Source: JAQTTT01 sp964565435 (lineage in GTDB: Archaea > Nanobdellota > Nanobdellia > Tiddalikarchaeales > Tiddalikarchaeaceae). Taken from it: 12,142 nt of DNA. Below, piece by piece: positions 10,082 to 12,142 of the stretch. The notes beneath the pieces were generated by a model. The model did no database searches. It was not told where the DNA came from and worked only from the letters and a program-made list of their open reading frames with translations. Position 1 is the first letter of the stretch. Every line of letters starts with the position of its first letter. The stretch is from NCBI GenBank assembly GCA_964565435.1, contig CAZMEY010000023.1:1-12142 (forward strand), read 5' to 3'. The position numbers and the translations under genes were made by a program.

Positions 10082-12142
10082 TTATCTTAAAGGGTTTGCA
10101 TATAAATCATATATCTCTTTTTGGCTTAAAGCCTTATTATAAATCCTTACCTCATCAATTGAGCCAACAAAACCATAGCCATTTAATCCCCCAATCCTTA
10201 AAACCTGTTCATAAGTGCTTGTAGGCATTACTCCTCCGTCTTCTCCTGCATCGCTTGTGCCTAATAATGTTCCATCCAAATACATTGAAACAATGCTATT
10301 ATTGACGCTTGCAACAACATGATGCCAAGAATTAAGCAAGGATTGTGTGGTGTCAAAATGCTCATAAGTTAAACCTCCAGTATTTCTATGAACAAATGAT
10401 ATTTTTGTGGCACTGGTCAATTGTATTCCATAATTGGCTGTGCTATATCCTCCTCCTTCTCTGGAAACAATTGGGGCCATTAAGCCATAATAATTTATCA
10501 AATAATTCCTGTCTAAAGGATAAATCCATGCTGAAATAGCCAGATTAGATCTTAATGCCAGATTTGAGCCATTCCCGGCATTAATGCCTGAATTGCCGTT
10601 AAGCTCAAATGCCTGATTATATTTGCCTTCACTCCAAGTTCCTCCAGACATTGCTCCATTATTTATATTAAAAACATCAAAAGCGTTTCCATCAAACAAA
10701 TAATGAGCAACCAATCCTTCACCAACTCCATGGATATACTCCTCATTTTGTGCAGAGATTTCCGGCTCAGTTGACGCATATTTTCTCACCCTAATCCAAT
10801 CAAAGCGCGCATCAATTGATTCATAAACAGACCTTGCTGTTGCATGAAGATTAATGCTTGCTAAAGAAGAGGTAAACGCTGATGTTGCGGTAACGCTGTA
10901 TTGATTGTCATAAAAATAAAAATTTGTTGATAAATCTTTAACATATTTAAGGTGATGATAACCTGTTGATGTGGAAATGCTTGAGCTTGATGTTTCTGAC
11001 AAAGAGTCGCTTACTTCTTTTCTTAAAGCCAAATTGCTTGATGAAAGGATAATGGTAACTCCATCAACACGGTTGTTTCCATCCTGAGAAGAGCCCATTC
11101 CAAAGTTTAATCCCCCTCCAAGCCTGGAATAACTTGCAAGATTCATCAATGATTCTATAATTATCCCTTGCGACAAATTAAATTTTTGATTGCTCCTTAA
11201 TCCTTTACCAATCCATCCAGAAAGCGTTCCATCTTCAGTTACTGTTTCAACAGCAGCAGTCCCTGATATTTGATAATAACCATTCTTGTTTCTTGCATCC
11301 AAATCAGTATTTGTAGCAAATATTCCCTGGTCTTCAAAAACATAATTATTTGAAAATGATACTCCAACATCCCATTTAGATAGATTATTGTTAAAATCGT
11401 CAAAGAATTCAAAAGTGTTTTCGCCATTGCTCTGGCTCTCCGCTTCATAATTGCCATAATACATGGAAATTTCCGATTCCCCCATAGGCAGGCTTGGCAC
11501 CTTAACCCAGAATTTGCTGTCAGATTCTTGATAATAATCCAATTCATTGCCTGTTATATTGTAAAACCTTATATCAGCATAATCCAATCTTCCATGCCTT
11601 TCAGTGAATAAATCCATTATTTCCTGTGCGCTTAAAGCGCGATTATAAATTTGCACTTCATCAATGCTTCCTGAAAATGGATCATCAAGTCCTCTTCCCC
11701 CAATAAATAAATCATAATTATTGGTGTTTGATAATACTGCTGAGGATATTCCGCTGGCTTCCAATTTTCCATCAATATATATTGTTCTTGCTTTTGTTGA
11801 TGCATTAAAAGTTAAGGTTATATAATGCCAATTAGTGTCAGTGATTGGTGTTGTCCCATCTAAATCATCCCCATAGAATCCCATTCTTATAGTATTCGTG
11901 CTTCTGAAACCTATATGCAAAAAATTATCTGTTGAAAGCAGCCCCCCTTTTCCTAAAAACCATGAAGACCCCATATCATCACGCTTTAACCATAATGAAA
12001 TTGAAAATGATGCGCCGTCAAATTGGTAAGCAGATGCATGATTTACCCTTATAGTGTCATCAATGCCGTCAAATTTTATCCCTAGTCCTGTGCCATTATA
12101 CCCTTCAGTGTATTCTATAAATTCCGCTTTTTGTGATTCATA
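10082..12142 (-). CDS. LamG-domain surface protein with DUF2341-like region (N-terminus outside window)
   Basis: The frame is open to the window edge, so the 686 residues seen are only the C-terminal part; the ATG at 11974 is internal to a LamG domain that already starts upstream. Domains in visible numbering: LamG (concanavalin-like) 1 at about 10-180, containing GIKFDGIDDTIRV, SFSISLWLKRDD and the closing GSIDEVQIYNRALSAQEI; a DUF2341-like segment at about 184-235 (DIRFYNITGNELDYY, SKFWVKVPSLP, SEISMYYGN); a beta-rich, Ser/Thr-rich region to about 460; and LamG 2 at about 476-680, ending GSIDEVRIYNKALSQKEIYDLY. Such proteins are secreted or surface-bound and bind glycans or other surface ligands. 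No C-terminal membrane anchor is visible, so anchoring, if any, is N-terminal. It may be a fragment of a giant adhesin. Confidence 0.9.
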   Translation of the reverse strand, partial: YESQKAEFIEYTEGYNGTGLGIKFDGIDDTIRVNHASAYQFDGASFSISLWLKRDDMGSSWFLGKGGLLSTDNFLHIGFRSTNTIRMGFYGDDLDGTTPITDTNWHYITLTFNASTKARTIYIDGKLEASGISSAVLSNTNNYDLFIGGRGLDDPFSGSIDEVQIYNRALSAQEIMDLFTERHGRLDYADIRFYNITGNELDYYQESDSKFWVKVPSLPMGESEISMYYGNYEAESQSNGENTFEFFDDFNNNLSKWDVGVSFSNNYVFEDQGIFATNTDLDARNKNGYYQISGTAAVETVTEDGTLSGWIGKGLRSNQKFNLSQGIIIESLMNLASYSRLGGGLNFGMGSSQDGNNRVDGVTIILSSSNLALRKEVSDSLSETSSSSISTSTGYHHLKYVKDLSTNFYFYDNQYSVTATSAFTSSLASINLHATARSVYESIDARFDWIRVRKYASTEPEISAQNEEYIHGVGEGLVAHYLFDGNAFDVFNINNGAMSGGTWSEGKYNQAFELNGNSGINAGNGSNLALRSNLAISAWIYPLDRNYLINYYGLMAPIVSREGGGYSTANYGIQLTSATKISFVHRNTGGLTYEHFDTTQSLLNSWHHVVASVNNSIVSMYLDGTLLGTSDAGEDGGVMPTSTYEQVLRIGGLNGYGFVGSIDEVRIYNKALSQKEIYDLYANPLR

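Noticed and set aside
10082..11974. LamG gene starting at ATG 11974
   Set aside because: The frame stays open to the window edge and upstream residues belong to the same LamG domain, so the true start is outside.
1..12142. Defence island, prophage, transposon or toxin-antitoxin module
   Set aside because: No transposase, integrase, Cas, restriction or toxin motifs were found on either strand; the HD and radical SAM genes alone are not enough to claim a defence system.

Overview
This AT-rich, gene-dense 12.1 kb window looks archaeal. Its three tRNA genes lack an encoded 3' CCA. Most genes have an A/T-rich box A (TTTATAAA-like) only about 25-30 bp before the start codon, with no Shine-Dalgarno sequence, which suggests leaderless transcripts. 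Intergenic spaces are very short, and three convergent gene pairs overlap at their stop codons. I infer a small-genome lineage of the DPANN type (Woesearchaeota/Pacearchaeota-like), but no ribosomal marker is present to prove it.

Layout. 1-2164: the 3' end of PEP synthase (ppsA), a 105-aa orphan, and endonuclease IV (nfo) on the minus strand. nfo is split by a 100-N gap whose flanks are the same 55 bp, so the gap is almost certainly a scaffolding artefact. 2197-4036: a tRNA-dihydrouridine synthase and a divergent RNase Z. 4029-4905: a membrane-anchored CGYC thioredoxin-fold protein and a cysteine-rich lipoprotein, both minus. 4939-6115: an unusual tRNA-Thr (anticodon AGU, altered elbow positions) and a radical SAM protein with a SPASM/twitch-like tail, both minus. 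6177-7485: tRNA-Leu(CAG) followed after 3 nt by an HD-domain gene, then a dodecin whose possible upstream start overlaps the HD stop, then tRNA-Leu(UAG) and an uncatalogued 59-aa gene. 7479-8725: a membrane-anchored protein with six 25-aa DUF285/BspA-like repeats and a small membrane protein. 8780-10031: a two-zinc-ribbon protein overlapping an amidohydrolase by 17 nt. 10082-end: a large LamG/DUF2341 surface protein running off the window.

How the genes fit together. A tRNA theme runs through the centre: three tRNAs, RNase Z (3' end maturation) and Dus (D-loop modification). The tRNA-Leu/HD junction implies that tRNA 3' processing would also create the 5' end of a protein-coding mRNA. Envelope functions (Trx-like protein, lipoprotein, DUF285 repeat protein, LamG protein) make up much of the rest. 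I see no CRISPR array, insertion sequence, phage module or clear defence island. The most unusual signals are the tRNA-Thr anomaly, the tRNA-HD-dodecin unit and the orphan radical SAM gene. No stretch longer than 300 bases lacks a gene.
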